From positions 1,612,001-1,676,000 of the forward strand of contig JACGWO010000007.1 of assembly GCA_034509735.1 (NCBI GenBank): a stretch of DNA of 64,000 bases, read 5' to 3'. A model generated the notes under the pieces. It was given only the letters and a program-made list of their open reading frames with translations, was not told the origin of the DNA and did no database searches. The DNA comes from Sesamum alatum. Taxonomy: Eukaryota; Streptophyta; Magnoliopsida; Lamiales; Pedaliaceae. This document shows, piece after piece, positions 1 through 13,792 of this stretch (position 1 is its first letter; each line of letters begins with the position of its first letter). The translations under genes were made by a program, and so were the position numbers.

Positions 1-763
1 TTCAAACAACGATGAGTATTTATAATTATGTCAATTTTCAAGAGTGGCTGTAATTTACCATATATATATATATATTTGTGTGTGTATATATGTCAGCAGT
101 CCAGTCAATTTTGTTCAAGAATTCAAGGCGTTGGGCTGGAGAAACAGAATTCCAATTGTGCAAGTCAATTTTGAACTATCCAATAAATAAAAATAATAAT
201 AAAACATGGGAAACTCGGAAATGTGTAATCTATACTATTAAGTAAAAGAAACTCTCTTTTCACTTACAAATGACAGGTAATGATATCGTTGCACCACTTT
301 TTTATAATGTCAAAAAATAACCCTCAACTAATATGATAACTACATTATTTAACTTTTCAAATTTTATATTAATTGATAAATTAGTTTTTTTCTTTCTTTT
401 CTTTTCTTTTTAACGTGATGTGTTAGTTTATATATTTTACTCTTACTTATAATATATTTTAAAGTATAAAAAATTATTTATTATATACACGCAAAAACGA
501 CGTGCTACGACGGCTAGTAATTTAAAAATAAAAGAACAATTACTTGGTTGATTGGTACTTGTATTCTTGAAATTACTAGTCTATATTATTAATGTCAACG
601 GGCTGAATTATTTTACTGTTTTGTCATCGGATCTATCCATAATGTGAAAGGTTGATTCATGAGTTGAATTCTTTTTGGTCTGTTCAGAGTTTTTTGTTGA
701 ACAAGAAATGTTTTTTTCCTAGGTTAATTTCAGTCCTACACTTTCGTAGAATACGACCAGCAG

Positions 764-798
<35 letters not shown>

Positions 799-1805
799 TG
801 AAATCATATTCGAGAAGACTTAGAGATCGTGACGGGTTACGATCTAATTTGGTCGTTTGCATAATTGATTTTGAAATAACTTATTAGAGTCCAGTTAAAT
901 AGAATGATAGTTAATTATAGGCTACAAAATTTTAACAAAACGTGATTTTGATAAAATTTAGTTCCAAAAATAATTCTAGAAAAGTTGGCGAAAAAATAAT
1001 TCTAAATCAACGTCAAAACTATCTAAGTTAATAAAGTATGTTAAAAACGTCAAATCAAGTGTAGCTAAATATAAAACAAATTAATACGGACAAGACCGAC
1101 TTTCCATCTACTGATGATCCTTTGTTCGAGTTGTGAGGTTAAGATCCTACAACCAAAAAGTCGTTGGTTGGAGTATTATGAAATGTAAGAAGTTGTTTAG
1201 TTTATAGGATGTTTGTATTATTCCTTTAGTTGCTTTAATGTTGGTGTTGGTAGATCTAGAAATGTTATTATATTGTGTACTGAATATTGTAATAACAGTT
1301 AATTACTTTAAAATATTGTTGTATTTTCAAATTAATAGCTCATCGCTCATTAATAAAATAAAATTAAAAAAAAAAAAAAAACCAATTTCCCACCTTCTAA
1401 TAATTCATTTTGTTAAGGAAAATTATTCATCGCTATATAATTGATGTATATAAAGAGAGAGATACCAATTAAATACAATAATTAGTTTGGTATCATAAAT
1501 TTTGTGCACCATTTTAATATATATCAATAAGAAAAGCTTCATTAGTAATCAATCATTATCCAAGTAGTGATTAAAAATTTAAAATCTATTATTATCCACG
1601 AAAACAAGACCCTGCGACACGGCTTCTAGATACATAATAAAAGAATATTAAAAGTTAATTTCGACATTTTTATTAGAACAAAGTACATGTTATCATCCTC
1701 TCACTTAGTTTTCCCATATTGGTTTTACTCTCGTTCACTTGAAAATATATCGAATCGATCAATACATTAATATAATAAAAAATATTAAAATATATTATAT
1801 ACAAG
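1..1805. other. AT-rich intergenic sequence, no gene seen
   Basis: I see no coding exon with conserved residues on either strand. The stretch holds a short TA microsatellite near 61-74, a T homopolymer of about 25 bases near 771-795 and scattered A runs. Short open frames here are compositionally AT-rich noise. Confidence 0.6.
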
Positions 1806-2805
1806 GGTTAAATCCGACACCTGCCAACGTTTGAGGTATTTTGCACTCCCCCCCTCCCAACCTTTTTTTTTTATACTCGACCGTCCAACCTTTAATTTTT
1901 TAACACTTTGCCCTCTTTTTCAGTTTTCGAAAAATAAAACGGGAATATCCCGGGTGCTTGTATATGCGCACCCAAAGACGATTTTATTGCTGGGTAAAAT
2001 TGCAATTTCACATCATAAATTAAAAACCAAAAAACAAACAAAAAAGAATTAGAAAAATCAAAAGAGGTGTGGGTGGATTTCGCACCCCATCACACCCTAT
2101 TTTTCTGGAAAGGTGGCCGCGGCCTTGGGGTGGGGGAAGGTGGTGGTCGGCGGCTGTACGAGGGGTGAAGATGTGGGCAACAGCTGTATGGGGCGAAGGT
2201 GGTGGACGATCTTAGGGGGCAAAGGGGTCGGCAGTGGCTATAAAGGGCAAAGGAGGCGACGACGGTTTTGGTGAACAAAGGTTGTGGGGCAACTGTGGGG
2301 GAAAGAAGTTGTCTTGGAAGGCGAAGGAGGTGGGCGAAAGTGATTTGCAGTGGCTATAGAGGGTGACGACAGTCTTGAGGAACGAAGGTGTTGGGGGTAG
2401 TTGGGGTTAGGGGTGAAGGAGGTTGGCAGAGCTCTCTTGGAGGCGAGGGAGGTGGAAGAAGGGGGTTGTGTAGCGGTTGAAGATGGCTGCAATGGCGGAT
2501 GAAGGTGGTGCAGCGATGAAGGTGATCGACATTAGTGGATGAAGATGACATTGATGTTTGAGTTTTCTTTTTCATTTTATTAGATTTTTTCTTAAAATTA
2601 AGGTGTGAAATAACAATTTTACCCCACTCGTAGTCCACTAAAAACGCTTCTCTTCGTACCTCAAAGTATTCTCATTTTATTTCTCGAAAAGTAAAAAAAA
2701 AAAATGCTACAAAAATTTAAAAGTTGGACAGTGGAGTATAAAAAAAACAGTTGGAGACAAAATACAAAGTGAGCCAAACGTTGAAAGAATGTCTGTTTTT
2801 AATCC
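1806..2805. mobile_element. MULE-like non-autonomous element with GC-rich core
   Basis: The two ends form an imperfect inverted repeat of roughly 130 bp. The left end starts GGGTTAAATCC and the right end read in reverse starts GGATTAAAAACAG. Both then share CCAACGTTTG-like, TATTTTG, TTTATACTC and TTTTCGA(G)AAATAAAA blocks. Flanking 9-mers TATATACAA and AAATTACAA agree at 6 of 9 positions, which would fit an old 9 bp target duplication. The core (about 2090-2520) is strikingly G-rich on the plus strand and yields proline-rich shadow frames on the minus strand that look like no known protein. No transposase is present. Assignment to MULE rests on the long terminal repeats and the duplication length. 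Confidence 0.6.
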
Positions 2806-3795
2806 AAATTACAATAAATTCGTATAAAATGAAATAATATTCACATATTCAATATGACTCAAACTCATAATATTAAATTTATTCATAAAAACTTCGTTAT
2901 TAATCACTATACTAAAAGACATCATTAATAACTCTCGTTGTTATCAACTTCAACAGTTCTTTTTCTCTCTCTCAATCTTCTATCTATAGCTTCTCGCAAC
3001 TTTTTTGGAAAAATATGTATATTATGGATAATTATGATTTGAATAATTAGCGATGCGCATCCGTACGTCACAGCCAGACACATTAAATACTATATATACA
3101 TATATATAATTTAATGGAAGTGCAATTAAAGAGGTAATTGCAAATTGTTGAATAATAACTTCAGCAACAGAAAATCCGATCCGAACAATTCTTCTAATTA
3201 CTTATATCAAAAGTCGGATCAAAACTATGCTTCCGTTTCAATTTCAAACTCACAAAACAAAATAAAAGTCATTGATACGATAACAAAATTCCACAAAAAT
3301 ACTAATTAACACGTTTAAGTCCTCCAAATCAAGTTTCCACTTACGTAAAGAAGTTGAGGAACCAGCTTTGATCCTCTTAAAAAAAGTTGAAATTAAATTT
3401 GCACGTGCAGATGGGGCGCATGTCGAGAACAAAAGTTCTGACATATCCGCCCCGTTTGCCATCTCTACCTGCATTAGTTCAAACATCACAATCCATAACT
3501 CATCGCGAAAGCCATTTATTAATTGAAAATCACATCTGCAGCTGCAATTCATCAGCAGCGTTTCTGACATCAAACTTGAGGGGAGGACGGTACAATTAGG
3601 GCTAAAAAAAAGCAATTTTTAGCTACAAAAATTTGGAAGCCAAGCGACTAACTTTCAGTTTCTGCTCATCACTGCATAAGCTTCACATACACATAGAAGT
3701 AAATAGCAAAATGGAGACAAATGTAAAGCATTCTTGGCTAAGAGAGGAGTCAGCTTCAAAAAACCCGGATTCCTTCTGGAAAAACTAAATTTGCA
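2806..3795. other. Intergenic, includes 3' flank of the hydrolase gene
   Basis: AT-rich sequence with no recognisable gene. The part next to 3795 must include the 3' UTR of the minus-strand hydrolase gene. A 121-residue minus frame (3250-3615) shows no recognisable domain. Confidence 0.5.
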
Positions 3796-6700
3796 TCACA
3801 CGTCGGGCTCTCGTACTGAGACGGGCAAGTTTAGTTCAGGTTCGACTTCACCGAGAGGAGAGAAAAAGGAGGCGACCATGTCGTTGGTTACTTCCTCCAA
3901 CTTTGTCAGACTCCACTGAAAATTCAGAAATATTACATGGTTAACTTGGTTTGTGTTTTTTGTCCGAAGAAATATTATAGCGCCTTACAAACATACCTTT
4001 GGGGCGAAATCCTTGTCAACTAATCTAGCACGTACACCCTACCAAAAGGAACATATGAAGTATATAAGCAAGTTTTCGATATTCAAGAAAGTTCCTGAGG
4101 GAGAATAGCAGTTAAGGATATACCTCACAGAAATCATTCGAGACCTGTTTAGATATAAATTTCAGGGACGTCCGGTATTCTCTAGCGAGGCACTGGTCGA
4201 GAGTTTGGAACCTACCTTCGCGTATCTTCGAATTTGGCACGGACAGAAAGGTTAGAGTCATGAATGATGAAAGCAAAACAGATGGATTTTTCTAGCAGAA
4301 GGTATGCGAGACTTACCGACTGTAAAGTCACTTTCAAGCTCAATGGAGAAGCTTCTCTAATTTTGTTGAGCACCATAGTCAACCATTTATTATTAGATTC
4401 TGCCGCCTTATTTTCCTACAGGAGTAAAAACAGGAAATGAATTGGCGCAGCATGCAAATAAAAAGTCGATGATAGCAAGTGGACAAGACGGTATACACTC
4501 TAAAATGCAAAAGTGCCAGCGGATAAGGCGTATATGCTCATTCACGGTGTCCTTAACCAGAAAATAAGAACAAAGGAAATTGGTTACAATTACCAACTTG
4601 TAAGTAAATATGATAGGAGACTTACCAAAGCTTCAATAATTTCCTCCATGGTATCGTGGCAAAAAATTGAGTCAATTGTTTCAATCCTGATCACCATAAA
4701 GAAAAGTGGAACAGAATTAGAATAAATACGATAGTTGACTATCAAATATCATAAGTTAATGCGTAGTTAAGATATATCATTTCTTTCTAAGACACTTAAG
4801 AAATGATAGGAATAATGACCACAGAAGGCAGAAAAGGGAAAGGTTGAACTAAAGGGAAGATAAAACAAGGCAGCATGGGATGAAAACATTACTCATGAAG
4901 CACACTCCTGCTGTCTGGGTAGACTAAGCTGCCATATTGAGCAAGAGAAGTTTCAATGACTGAGCGGTCATCAGTTATCAAATTACCAAGACGTTCTTCA
5001 ATCCAAGGAAGCTTCTGTTAGGGAAAGTGAATCGATGAAGATGCTTAATAAGTAAAATTAAACACTGAAACAAGCTGTAGGTTGGCAAATGGAACACTAA
5101 CTTCCTTCGGTGAATAGTGTGTGGCAAGACCGCAGGCCATCATTTCAACACCATTTAGCTTTTCCCCTGTAAGAGCTAAATATTCTCCTGCATCGAGAAT
5201 TTATCTTGAATCCATTATTTTCCAATCTCTATGCAACTCAATAACCACTAGAGTTTTGAACATGCATCAACTTCGAGATGTAAGGAAAACAATCTAAACC
5301 TCAAAACTTTGTTTCTTTTGTACCTAAATAGCCAGGAAGACGAGAAAGATAATATGAAGCCCCTGCATCAGGATGAAAACCTATTTGAACCTCCGGACTC
5401 GAGAAGACCTGCATTCATCAGAAAAATTAATCTTTTCTAAAAAGATCATAAAGACCCATAATTCAAAGAAAAAATGCTTGCAGAAGTGCTAATCATCCTA
5501 ACAGCCAGATCATTATATTTTCCTGATTACTATTTATAGTTATTATATTGGAGAGGTAACCACGTTCTCTTATGCTGGGAGGCACTGCCATGTAGGCAAT
5601 ACCATGGTAATTTAACCAGTTGTAACCTATGGAATAGATCTTTCGGAGGCATCAAATAAAATCCAATAAGAAACGTTGGCTCATGCATGAACCTGTCAAA
5701 TGATCAAGTCATCGGGATTGCTATTCTGGATGGAGGGTGCACATCAGTTTATTAGTCAATAGAGCTTTCAAATGTTTTTTCTTGTCTTTTTAGAGTAAAC
5801 AGAAAAATACATTAATATAAGGCCTCAATAAGTGAATCTTCTTTTAGTTTTGTCAATATGAAGTAAAGAAGACAAAAGATTTCGACTTCTTAAATCAAAA
5901 CAAAACTACAAGTGAACATGTGTTACCAAAGGCACACCTGAACTTGATACCGATCATCACAAAATGTCTAGCTCATTTGTTGAGGTACAATAAACATAAG
6001 CTGCTTCTGAATATCATAAACGACCAACTGAAAGGGCTGAAGCAAAATTTTGAAGCTTTTCTTACTAAATTGTTACTTGAGATCTCCTAAAATTATCAAG
6101 CAGTTACTCATGCCTATTTAGCTGGCTTGCAACCTTCTCTTTAAGTTCTAGAAGAGCTGGTGTACATAAGCGAAAATTGCATACATAACCCTACCATCGA
6201 GACATCTAATCATTTATCGGCAATATCAATACAGCAAGGAAACAATACTTTCTATTTATCCGAGGTGTGTGATTACAATGACACATCCTTTTCATTCTTT
6301 GGACTGAATCAATCCCAGTTGGTAAGCACATCAAGGGGAGAGTTCAACTCAACCTAAATCCACCAAAATGTTGAATGAAAAAATAAATGCAGCTAGGCCC
6401 AGGAAAACCCGAGTGCCTTTAACTTGTCCCGAATCAAGTTAAAATACTTCAAAATCAATGGAAGCGAAAAACAATTTGATCAGGATATCCATTCAGGGAG
6501 AAGTTTCATACAGTTCTATCAGTTACAACGCGAAACATCCCGGGAAGTGAAATACCTGCCCCGCCTCCCATTACGATACCATCCATTATAGCCACCTGTA
6601 CAAACAACAATGATTCAGCTAAAATGACAATTTAACACAAATTTCAAGCAAAAGCAACTCCAAGTAATAAATTTACTGAAGAACAAAAATAATAAATTAG

Positions 6701-9327
6701 GAAGAATATATCCCACCAAGAAGACTCACAAAGATTGCCTATGAGAGAATTCACAAGCTTCAAAATCAACCACTACCAACTTCAACTCAGTAGGATCTCC
6801 ATGAGATTTTAATCCATGAATCTAGGTAGAATATCACTTTCCAGGAAATATACACTGATATTAACTTTTCAATGAGTCCAAACAAAGTGCACTGCAACAC
6901 TACATCACTCCTATTAGAAGCCCCCGAATGGTTTTATATTTGCAGCTATGGAATTAAAACTTTGCTCAAAATGCTTATAAGTCAGTATTTCATCACAAAG
7001 TACTAATTACGGTATGATGACCAATGCAACTAAGTCTAAGACTTACTGTAAGGTCAACAATCATTGTACAGCATAGTAATTCCAGGTGGAATTGAATTCT
7101 ATGTCCTCTATTATCTCAGTTTCATAAAACAAAATCCATTGTGGTTCAATCCCAATATAGGTTAAGAAGGTACTTCACCATGTGCAGGCTTACACGTGTG
7201 ATGCTGGCCTCATAAATAGGAAATCCATCTTATTCATTTCTTAGGAATTTAGGGCAGAAACACACACAGCAGATACGAACACTAAATAGTCCATATATTA
7301 AGTTAATGCTCAAAGGAAGAAAAACCTTTCCTTTTAGTTAAATCTTTCAACAGATTTAATAGAGAGAAGTGAACTCACATGTGGCTTGAGATATGTCCCC
7401 AGAACATAGACAAACTTGTACAAACTCTGAAAGAATGCTTTGGATTCCTCTGTCTTCCCTGCATATTAGTTTTAAGTCAACAAAACTCCAAAGCAAAAGA
7501 AGAATATATACCACCAGATTCAAGGCCATCTGTAATCCATAACGAAGTGAAATGATATGCACATACGTATCAGATTAGAATATAAGAGGTGTTGTTGCAC
7601 AACACTGAATACATTCTAAGGAATTAAGGCATCTAAATCCTAGTATTTTTCATGTTCATCAGAATCCAAATGCTGAGACCTGCTTCCTGTGTCCATTTAT
7701 GGAGTGTCTGCGCAAAGCAGTCAATGCTGCCTCACATAAATATTTCACATTTAGCAATCTCCAAATGATGCCATTCACTTTAAGCATTTATCTGATATTT
7801 TTCAAGCACAATATCAGAAAACCTTGAAACTTTTATTCACGATATATGAGACCAAAAGGTTATCCATGCTTCAGTCAAAACATTACCCAGGAACAAAGAG
7901 GTTCATAAATGCACTCGTAATGATATTATACCTAACATTTGTCAATCTACAGGCTGTTATGATGTATCTGGATATCAAGAACCTACATTTTCACTAGCCT
8001 AGAACCAGAAATGGGGAATCGGATTTTAGACGGACTTTAGATAATCTATTCCACAAGAAATCAAAAAACTCCAACACACCGTAATAAATCCTACAATAAG
8101 CATCTTATTCAATTCTTAGAAAACAACGCCCAGAATTCATCGCGAACGCACATGCAAAATAAAATTCACTATCATGGATCAATGGGTAAAGTGCCTTGGT
8201 AAAGAAGGCTCACACCCATTTGTTAGCAAACTACTTTATCGGTTGAAATAATCATCACATACTACCAAATGAATTTACCATTGTGGTTCAGCGCTCAGTT
8301 CAGAGAGTTCAAATTGCTAGAGTAGAAACAGGCAAAAGCAGTTTGACATGATGACCAACCTTCATTAAGCAGCTGATACAGTGCAACAACATCTGTGCCG
8401 GAGCAAAATGCTCTGTTACTACCCCCCTTCAAGAAAAAAGAGCAACTTTAGACAAGGGAAGAGAAATATAACTTATGGAGGTGGAATAATAACATAATCA
8501 ATTTACCTTCATCATGACAAATCCTATATCTGAGTTTTCCTCCCAAGACTCATATAATCTGTTCAACCGAGCAGCCTACCATCGAGTGTAAGAAAAAGTG
8601 CAACAAACATGAACAAATTAAGAATTTGAATAAGGAAGCGCAAAAGGTTGAATAATAACAATCTTGAATTATATCACTTTTCCCTACAAGAATCACATAA
8701 TATCAAAAAGAGCAGGCTTAAACTACAATTTCTTGGGCATATCGAATGGAACAAAATCAAACATAGCGAGAACCCGTGTCAAAAACAGAAAATCGAACGT
8801 TAATTCACCATAGAAGCAGTGAGAGCATTGAGTGCAGATGGTCTATTTAGAATGGCGGCCCTCGAATTAGCCCTTCCTTCCACCAATACCTGCATTTAAA
8901 AATCACAACAAAGGTCCCTTCACAACTTTATCTTTCAATAAATAAGAAGAATTCGAGTAAAATCTCAATACAGGCTCCCTTGAAACATCATTTCCAAGTC
9001 CATAAATGCATATATAAACACAACACAATCGAATTTCCCAATCTTTTCTCGGTAAAAATAGCAGAGCAACTTTCGCGAATGAAGTTAGAAAATGGCTCCT
9101 CCCTAATACTTCACCAGTTCATAAGTATCAAACATGCGACACAAATGTAGTTGCAATAAACCATAAATCAAAACACAAGTAAAGATTGAGAAACTGACCT
9201 CTTCTTGTTGGAGATAACCGGGTTCCGTATAACTGGGGAGAGCAGAAAAGCTTCTCGTCTGTTGAGAAACAAAGCCATTTCTCTGTAAAGAACGTCTCAA
9301 AGGTAAGAGCAATTTCAGTTTCTGCAT
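3796..9327 (-). CDS. 3-hydroxyisobutyryl-CoA hydrolase-like protein, mitochondrial (14 exons)
   Basis: This gene encodes a crotonase-fold thioesterase that releases 3-hydroxyisobutyrate from its CoA ester in valine breakdown. All exons join in frame with GT-AG borders: 9199-9327, 8809-8889, 8507-8575, 8360-8426, 7379-7458, 6512-6595, 5324-5408, 5102-5187, 4893-5014, 4626-4686, 4317-4415, 4124-4225, 3997-4038 and 3796-3915, giving 408 residues. Residues 1-30 are rich in Arg, Leu and Ser like a mitochondrial presequence. The oxyanion-hole region reads NRAFCSGTD (about 97-105) and MDGIVMGGGAGISLPG (146-161). PEVQIGFHPDAG (175-186) carries the Glu and Asp that match the catalytic pair of the family. 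The C-terminus ends PDV and lacks the peroxisomal tripeptide of CHY1, so a mitochondrial paralogue is more likely. The start is the first ATG in frame with exon 2. Length is normal and nothing is broken. Confidence 0.93.
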
Positions 9328-9786
9328 TCTTCAAACAACGATTGATCTCCGTGGTTAGGCTGTTCCTCGAGCTCGCAGTGTTCTTGCGGCTACGGCGGTC
9401 TCAAATGGGGTTAAATTCGAAAAAGAAGAGAGCTTTGGGAGCGGAGTCTCTAATACTGTGGAATAATTACAGTTTGACCCCTGAATTTCTCATATTCATA
9501 CTTTTGGATTGGTCACTTTCCTATTACTACCATGTAAGATACATTAGTTTTTTCATAAAAAATCCAACTTAAAATACTAAACCAAAGTAATAAAGAAACA
9601 TGGTATGAAGACAATTGAATTGGACCTAAAACTTAATTTGGTTGGCACACATAGCGAGATGTCTTTTCAAAAATAAATTCGTATGACGTAAGACTTATAT
9701 ACATGAAGTTAAAGTGGACAATATGTTGTTCAATGAAGTATCGATTGTATCACATATTGTATTATATTTGACACCATATGTGAGTT
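9328..9786. other. Upstream region of the hydrolase gene
   Basis: This stretch must hold the 5' UTR and promoter of the minus-strand hydrolase gene. I could not point to a convincing TATA box. No other gene is visible. Confidence 0.4.
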
Positions 9787-9791
9787 ACAAA

Positions 9792-10539
9792 TGTTGGGTA
9801 TCGATCTCTAGCAGTAGCCCAGGGATAACACAAAATCACATAAAAAATTGAGTTACAGAAACCCCTAATTACAGAACTAAGCAAAGGTAATCAGAATACA
9901 GTGAGAATAACAACAATCTCAAAATAATAACTCAACAAGGCTCAGAAAACCAGATCTGGAGATCGAGGCCCTAAGCCACAAAGGCTGCAACCCAAACCAC
10001 TGGTTGCTTGGAATACTCTCGGCCACACAGGCTTTAGACCACCAAGCTCTTCAGACCAACCAATGCCACAAGGCAAGGATCAGTTACTGCCCACAAAAGG
10101 TTAAGGTAGGGATGCCACAAAGGCTGAACCACAAAGGTATTTCATAGTGGGGAGAAGAAGATGTGTTTCAGACTGAGAGAAGGATAACCAAAGATCGAAA
10201 AGTTCAGAGTGTAGAAGCACAGAGCTTCCAAAAAGGTTTATATAGTGGTCGGACATCATAACTCCTGGAGGAGCCGATTGGGTGAAGGTGGTGGTGGTTG
10301 AAAGAACAGAGGCCATGGGGAACTGAGGAGGTGGCTTCGGGAAACAGATTAGGGTTATGAGGAAGGGGAAGGGTTTAAAAGTCAGCAAGTGACTTTTAAA
10401 CAGAGTCGGGTCGGGTAGAGCCAAAATGGGCCGATGCGCGGGTGGGCCAAAAACACAAGAAAGTCTTGGGCCATGAGAGAAGTCCAGCCCTCCAAAGTGA
10501 TTTGGGTTGGGCCTTGAGGATTCGGGCCACAATACAACA
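9792..10539 (-). mobile_element. Solo LTR of an LTR retrotransposon (TSD ACAAA)
   Basis: The 748 bp unit starts TGTTG and ends CAACA, a perfect 5 bp terminal inverted repeat of LTR type. It is flanked by the 5 bp direct repeat ACAAA at 9787-9791 and 10540-10544. There is no primer-binding site, coding part or second LTR, so this is a solo LTR left by recombination. On the minus strand CTATATAAACC (near 10230-10245) is a good TATA box, which sets the orientation. The 148-residue minus frame inside is LTR sequence, not a gene. Confidence 0.85.
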
Positions 10540-10703
10540 ACAAACAATGTGACCCTTCAAAGCCTGCACTTGGAGAGTGAAGATGATGCCACACGTTCCA
10601 TATTGGTAGGAAAGAATGAACTATAGGGGATTATAAATCGTGAAACTTTGTTTCAAATTGATTGCAAACAAGAAATTTGAGTGGTTTATGAGCGTCACGT
10701 AGG

Positions 10704-12018
10704 GGTACAAACGAGCAGAGCTCGAGCACCCATTCTGAGCTTGAGCTCGAGCTTGTTCCTCACGAGTCAAGCTTGAGCTGCGAGCCGAGCTCACGAGCTC
10801 AAACTCATTCTTTATGTTTTTTTTAAGTTTTTATTTTTCAATAAGGATGTATTTTGTTAATATGTAATATTAAATGTTAATTATAAAAAGTGTTAAAAGA
10901 ATATGCTATAATATTTTAATCAAATGTTATAAATATATGATTTCATAATAATTTTATTATATATCTAATATTAGTTTAAAGGTAATATAATCAGTAAAAT
11001 TATAGAAAATATACATCAAATAACTAAATACTTACACATAATTTTGTATAGTTATATGTACACTAAATTAAAAAATATTAATAAATTATTAAAAATAATT
11101 CAATAATACTTATAGTATGCTATTTTAAAAATATATTTGCGCAAAATAGTTTTTTTAAATAATTGAATTGTATAATATATTAATTTTAATAAACTAGATA
11201 AACATAAGTTATTTATTAAAAGTAAAATTAATGAGAATGGTCATGAAAATATATTTTTAAAATATGACGGTGGCAATTTAAATTTTATATCTTTCAATTC
11301 TAAAAATAAAGTTTGAACCAAGCAGTGATTGATCTTATTTAATATCGATATAGGTATATAAATAACTCAATACCAATAAAAAAAGTAAATTTGTTTAACC
11401 ATCATTAGATTAATTCATAGGAATCACCAAATTTTAAAATAAGTTTCGTAGTAAAATAAAAATATTACATGTTATGTGTTCCAGTACAAATATATACTCA
11501 TAAATAAATATAAAACATTATAAGTTAGTTGTTTAAACTTGTAAATTTATAAAAGTACAAGAGGTTACAACTTGATACTAAAATATAACAATAAAATTTA
11601 TATACGGATTATATTAGATAATTATTTACTAAACAAAATTATCACTAACTAAATTGTTGAATGCGCTTATTTTTAGATAGATATTTGATAATATAAATAA
11701 AATAACATATTTTATTATTACCTGAAATTAAAATATGAGATATTGCTTAAATGTAATTATAATATATGATGTGTTTTGAATATGAATTTTATATAATAAT
11801 GATTATGTAGTGAAATATATAAAACACTTAAAAATACATAAAAATATAAAAATATTAAACAAAAAAAAATCACGAGTCAACTCACAAGCTTTCGAACATA
11901 AATACTTGGGCTCAAGCTCGGCTCGTGAAGGAGCTCGAACCGGCTCGAGTCGAGCTTGAAAATTTTCGAACTCGAGTCAAGCTCTTGTCGAGGCAGCTCG
12001 GCTCATCTTGCACACAGA
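10704..12018. mobile_element. Non-autonomous DNA transposon with GAGCTCG-rich terminal repeats (hAT-like)
   Basis: Both ends are packed with GAGCTCG/CGAGCTC words in inverted arrangement: left about 10706-10810 (GGGGTACAAACGAGC start), right about 11870-12015. The roughly 1 kb interior is very AT-rich and non-coding. Such ends are known from plant hAT-type non-autonomous elements. I could not find a convincing target duplication, so the family is tentative and the ends are approximate. Confidence 0.6.
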
Positions 12019-12392
12019 TTTAACTTGTAATGAGTTAAAAGGTTACTCATTCACACAAGCAAGGGAAAAAAAGTTGCTAAGCTTTGACTTTTTAAAAATA
12101 AATTATCATCAAAAGCTAAAGGAAAATAGGGGGGCAGTTTAGAGTAGGTGGATCACTTAAATCACATTGCATGTTTATAATAACTTTGTAACATACCCCA
12201 CATTAAATAACATCCAAAAAAGAAAAAACTGTGGAAATATTGTTCTTTTGATTCAGATAATAGCATTAATGGAAGGCTTTGCAGAACATGAAATAAGTGT
12301 TAGAAATACCTCTACTCATATTTAAATAATTGCCTATAGTCTATGATCTTACTTTCATTAATTTATATTACAATTTCAATAATGCAATAAAA

Positions 12393-12712
12393 GGATTAAA
12401 GTCATTTTTTGTCCTGTAATTAAACCATATTCTCATTTTAGTCCCTTATCTTTTAAGGTTTTAAAAAAGTCCTGTAACTTTTTAATTGTCACGATTTTGA
12501 TCCGCCTTTCGCCGGAATTTCTTCAACATCGACGAAAATGTCTGAAATTTGGGCCGCCAAGTCAGATATTTCCGACAACTTTCAAGAAATTCTGGCGAAA
12601 GGAGGATCGAAATCGTAACAATTAAAAAGTTATAGGATCTTTTTGAAACCCTAAAAAGATAAAGTACTAAAACAAAAATGAAATATAGTTACAGGACAAA
12701 AATGCATAAACC
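12393..12712. mobile_element. Foldback MITE, 9 bp TSD GCAATAAAA (MULE-MITE type)
   Basis: The 320 bp element is a nearly complete hairpin. The left end reads GGATTAAAGTCATTTTTTG and the right end in reverse reads GGTTTATGCATTTTTGTCC. Exact 9 bp direct repeats GCAATAAAA lie at 12384-12392 and 12713-12721. The arms contain the GTCCTGTAA and TTTTAGTCC words shared by other foldbacks in this window. Confidence 0.85.
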
Positions 12713-12823
12713 GCAATAAAAATACACTTATTCTTTCTTCTTTGTGATGGAAAAGAAAAAGGAGGATAGTAGAGGTGGTAATCTCGCCGGTCCACTTCCG
12801 TTTAATTGCAAACTGTACCCTTA

Positions 12824-13150
12824 GGCTCCGTTTACTTTGAGGACGGAATTAAACGAGTGATAAAATTATTTTGAATTAAATAAATAATAAAAAAGCCCTG
12901 TATAAATTGTAAGGTGTTTATTTACGTGTAGTACTAAATTTTGATAAAATATGTGAAGTATTTACTTCATTGTATTTACTTGTATTGGATGGAAAAATTA
13001 CCCATTAGCGCTTCATGGACTTTACCTCTTGTCTTATTTCAGGGTAACATGAACTTTTGTCACCTACATTTATTGTTGTACAAACCACATGATAACTTAT
13101 ACCACCACTAATTTTCTTATTCAAGCTAATACCTCAAAGTAAACGGGCCC
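12824..13150. mobile_element. PIF/Harbinger (Tourist-like) MITE, TSD TTA
   Basis: The 327 bp element has terminal inverted repeats GGCTCCGTTTACTTTGAGG and GGGCCCGTTTACTTTGAGG, flanked by TTA at 12821-12823 and 13151-13153. Size, G-rich ends and TTA duplication match Tourist MITEs. A half copy of the same family lies at 47700-47868. Confidence 0.8.
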
Positions 13151-13792
13151 TTAAACAATTAATACAATCCTGATTTATTAATATAACATTACTGAAATTT
13201 AAATATAGTTTTCGAACGTCGAGAACAAATCCTTAAATCAAAGAATATATTTGCAATTAACAAATATTTTGTGACAAATGGGCCATTAATTTAAAATTTA
13301 TCAACCCCTTAAATAAGTTTGACCAAAGAGAAAAATCATGATTTAAGCAAAGACAATATTAGAAAATAGTTTAATGTAGTTTACGTCCATGTGATATTAT
13401 AAATGAGTGATTTATCACCCTATAAAAAAATAATAACAATTTTACATTCATATGTCCTAAGGAGGTAAATTGCTCCATTTTAAAAAATACGGGGAGATAA
13501 ATTGATTCATTTTAAAAAATACCGAAAGATAATTAATATTTTATTTTTTATAGGGATAATTTAATTGTTTGTAATATTACAGAGTGCTTGTTTGTATTTT
13601 TTTTTTCTATTATAAAATTGTAGAAATAAAAACAACTTTCCTTCATTTCCACTTTTAGCCCGAGAAGTGAGAGTGCAACCACCCGAAGCAACCGACAAGT
13701 TTAAATTACAGACAAGAACGATCATTCCATCTCTCTCTTCTCTGCTTCCCCCCTCTGGATCTGAAACCAGAGCGTTCTTGATTGGTTTCACG
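13151..13792. other. Upstream region and 5' UTR of the TMN gene
   Basis: This is the promoter side of the plus-strand TM9SF gene. An A/T-rich stretch with repeated TTAAAAAATAC words (13470-13530) precedes a pyrimidine-rich leader near 13720-13760. No other gene is seen. Confidence 0.45.

Noticed and set aside
3250..3615. 121-residue minus-strand frame
   Set aside because: No recognisable domain and AT-rich composition; it lies in the downstream flank of the hydrolase gene.
10101..10594. 148- and 70-residue minus-strand frames
   Set aside because: Inside or overlapping the solo LTR; no domain.
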